64,000 bases of DNA from CAWCGU01 sp963838095 (lineage in GTDB: Bacteria > Actinomycetota > Thermoleophilia > Solirubrobacterales > 70-9). Of the stretch, positions 62,513 through 64,000 are shown piece after piece (position 1 is the stretch's first letter; each line of letters opens with the position of its first letter). The position numbers and the translations under genes are program-made. The notes below the pieces were generated by a model that was not told the DNA's origin, made no database searches, and saw nothing but the letters and a program-made list of their open reading frames with translations. The stretch is from positions 682,001 through 746,000 of the forward strand of contig CAWIPO010000008.1 in assembly GCA_963838095.1 (NCBI GenBank), read 5' to 3'.

Positions 62513-63640
62513 CTACTCCTCCAGGGCGAGGCCGTAGGGGAGGGTCAGCCTCGCGGCGCTGGCATCGTCCAGACCGGCCAGCGCGCTGGGACGACCGACA
62601 TCGAAGCGCAGTCCGAGGTCGCGCTGGAGCCGCTCGATCAGGCCGGGAATCGTGACTCCGGGCCCGCAGGCGACCACCGATTCGATCGCGCCCGCGCCCT
62701 CCTGAGCCGCGTAGAACTCGAGCGAAAGGCGGAGCTCGTCGGCGAGCTTCGCGGCACCCTCTCCGAGCACCTCGCGAGCGCGCTCGACGATCTCGGGATC
62801 GCCCTCGATGCTCTCCAGGGGCTGCTCGAGCCCGACGTGCCCCAGCCACTGCCGGGCGTGCTCCAAAGTCAGCCCGCGCTTCTCCGCCAGGCGTTGCGCG
62901 ATCCCCTCGACTCCAAATCCGGAGATGCGGGTGAATTCGCAGGCACCGCCGCGGGCGACCGCCAGGTTGGTGACGTCGCCGAGGTTGCAGAACAGCCGCA
63001 CGGGCTGCTGCTCCCGGACGGGCAGTCCCGAGGCGACCGGAGGCTCTGCTTGGGGGGCATCCCCGTCAGCCTCTTGCTGGGGCGCGGCCACCAGCTCCTG
63101 CTCGCGGTAAAGGGCGCGGATCATCCCGAACGCGGAGAGGTCGATTCCTCCGGGGCGCAGTCCGGCGCTGCGGACCGCCTCGAGCACCGCGGAGATCATG
63201 TCCCGGCGAGCCGCGACGACGACCACGTCCATCCGCGGCTCGCCGTCCTCGCTCTGCACATAGCCGACCACGCGGTGCTGCAGCACGGCCTGGTCGAGCG
63301 GCATCGGGATGTGGTCCTGGGCCTGGAATCGAATCGCGGTATCGAGCTCGTCCTCGCGCTCGATCACCGGCAGGCGCAGCGTGCGGACCGCAACACGCTG
63401 GTTGGCGATTCCCACCCGCACGGACTTCGAGAGGCCGTCACGGGAGAAGAGCTCCTTCAGGGCGGCGGAGAGAGCGCCCACATCGGAAACTTCGCCCTCG
63501 CGAAATACCCCCGGGCCGAGCGGCAGGATCGCGTTCGCGGTCACGCGCTGGCTCCCGTTCGCCTCGACCATCGCGGCCGCAATGCTTCCGGCCTCCAGAT
63601 CGAGGCCGGTCAGTCCCTTGCTCTTCTTCGCAGAGATCAT
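62513..63640 (-). CDS. pilM: PilM-like type IV pilus actin-fold ATPase
   Basis: PilM is an actin-like cytoplasmic protein that binds ATP and the PilN N terminus. Landmarks in the 375 residues: TGLDLEAGSIAAAMVE (phosphate-binding region), VRVGIANQRVAVRTLRLP, AIRFQAQDHIPMPLDQAVL, MDVVVVAARRDMISAVLEAVRSAGLRPGGIDLSAFGMIRAL, FCNLGDVTNLAVA and VACGPGVTIPGLIERL. Gene order pilM-pilN-pilO is conserved. The next gene upstream on the strand is a prepilin peptidase. Confidence 0.87.
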   Translation of the reverse strand: MISAKKSKGLTGLDLEAGSIAAAMVEANGSQRVTANAILPLGPGVFREGEVSDVGALSAALKELFSRDGLSKSVRVGIANQRVAVRTLRLPVIEREDELDTAIRFQAQDHIPMPLDQAVLQHRVVGYVQSEDGEPRMDVVVVAARRDMISAVLEAVRSAGLRPGGIDLSAFGMIRALYREQELVAAPQQEADGDAPQAEPPVASGLPVREQQPVRLFCNLGDVTNLAVARGGACEFTRISGFGVEGIAQRLAEKRGLTLEHARQWLGHVGLEQPLESIEGDPEIVERAREVLGEGAAKLADELRLSLEFYAAQEGAGAIESVVACGPGVTIPGLIERLQRDLGLRFDVGRPSALAGLDDASAARLTLPYGLALEE

Positions 63641-63740
63641 TTCGTGGCGTCAGGGATGGTTTCGTTCCCCGTGAACTCATCGGTTCGTCGCCTGCGAAGC
63701 TTGAGCACGCCCAACGCACGTCCACTGCCTAAATGTCCGG

Positions 63741-64000
63741 TCAGGCGCCGGTAAACGTGTCCAGATACGCATCGACGATCTCGTCGCCCGCGAGCAGCCC
63801 CACGATCCCGCCCAAGGCCAGAAACGGCCCGAATGGAATCGCCCGCTTGCGGGCGGCGGCGCCGTAGCGAAGCATCATCGCGACGCCCACAAGCGCTCCG
63901 GCCGCAAACGCGACCAACAACGCCGGCGCGACCGCGCGGCCGAGGTAGAACCCCAGAAGCGCCGCGAGCTTCGCGTCGCCCATTCCCATGCCTCGGGGGT
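63741..64000 (-). CDS. pilD: Prepilin leader peptidase (A24 family), 5' end outside window
   Basis: Only the C-terminal 86 residues lie in the window. They carry the second catalytic Asp motif (GMGMGDAKLAALLGFYLG, the GxGD aspartyl protease signature), followed by three membrane helices. This enzyme cleaves and methylates type IV pilins. Its neighbours pilM-pilN-pilO fit. The gap 63641-63740 to pilM contains no gene I can support. Confidence 0.9.
   Translation of the reverse strand, partial: PRGMGMGDAKLAALLGFYLGRAVAPALLVAFAAGALVGVAMMLRYGAAARKRAIPFGPFLALGGIVGLLAGDEIVDAYLDTFTGA

Overview
The window is very GC-rich, tightly packed bacterial chromosome. Gene content points to an actinobacterium, most likely class Thermoleophilia (Solirubrobacterales-like). 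The pointers are the yebC-ruvC-ruvA and pdxS-pdxT pairings, several conserved proteins of unknown function that I associate with that class, a small secreted protein with its typical signal peptide, DUF1326/DUF2182 genes, and a GGDEF protein with a heptad-repeat N terminus. The taxon is inference; no rRNA gene is present.

Most housekeeping genes lie on the minus strand as pieces of conserved operons. Read from right to left these are: prepilin peptidase, pilM-pilN-pilO and a pilus accessory gene (64.0-59.9 kb); aroC, an aroK-aroB fusion, aroQ and an M24 peptidase (59.9-55.6 kb); efp, nusB, a small xseB-like gene, ispA and dxs (49.9-45.9 kb); tlyA, nadK, an MFS exporter, recN and pyrG (41.7-35.1 kb); an M20 peptidase and xerD (31.1-28.9 kb); mutM and an S58-type hydrolase (28.0-26.2 kb); recO (25.7 kb); dgt and dnaG (23.0-20.3 kb); rpiR, pdxS, pdxT, an M29 aminopeptidase, yebC, ruvC and ruvA (5.7-0 kb). 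Start and stop codons commonly overlap (ATGA or GTGA), so translational coupling is likely.

Between these blocks sit accessory modules, many on the plus strand. They include amidase, two DJ-1/PfpI genes and envelope proteins (5.8-19.1 kb); two tRNA genes (Met-CAT, Asn-GTT), the latter abutting a gene for an HTH-HTH-HNH protein; a voltage-gated sodium channel (24.0-24.9 kb); three DUF1326 genes around one DUF2182 membrane protein (32.1-35.1 kb); a GGDEF gene behind a strong terminator and a long leader (42.3-43.6 kb); and an EAL protein, sulfatase, GroES-like protein, AbiEi/DUF559 protein and LtrA (50.0-55.6 kb) that separate efp from its usual aro/M24 neighbours. At 12.2-13.4 kb there is a degenerate DnaG-like primase core joined to membrane helices.

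The window also has an unusual number of broken frames. Single-base frameshifts affect pdxT, a DUF6159-like membrane protein, xerD and ispA. The M29 aminopeptidase has an in-frame amber codon 20 codons before its natural end, and dgt has no usual start codon for its conserved N terminus. Since several of these genes are normally needed, indel or base errors in the assembly are the simplest explanation, but real decay cannot be excluded from sequence alone. A perfect 54-bp inverted repeat (1064-1117 and 5700-5753) brackets the yebC-to-rpiR block, and a diverged third hairpin of the same type, with a compensatory change in its stem, follows rpiR.
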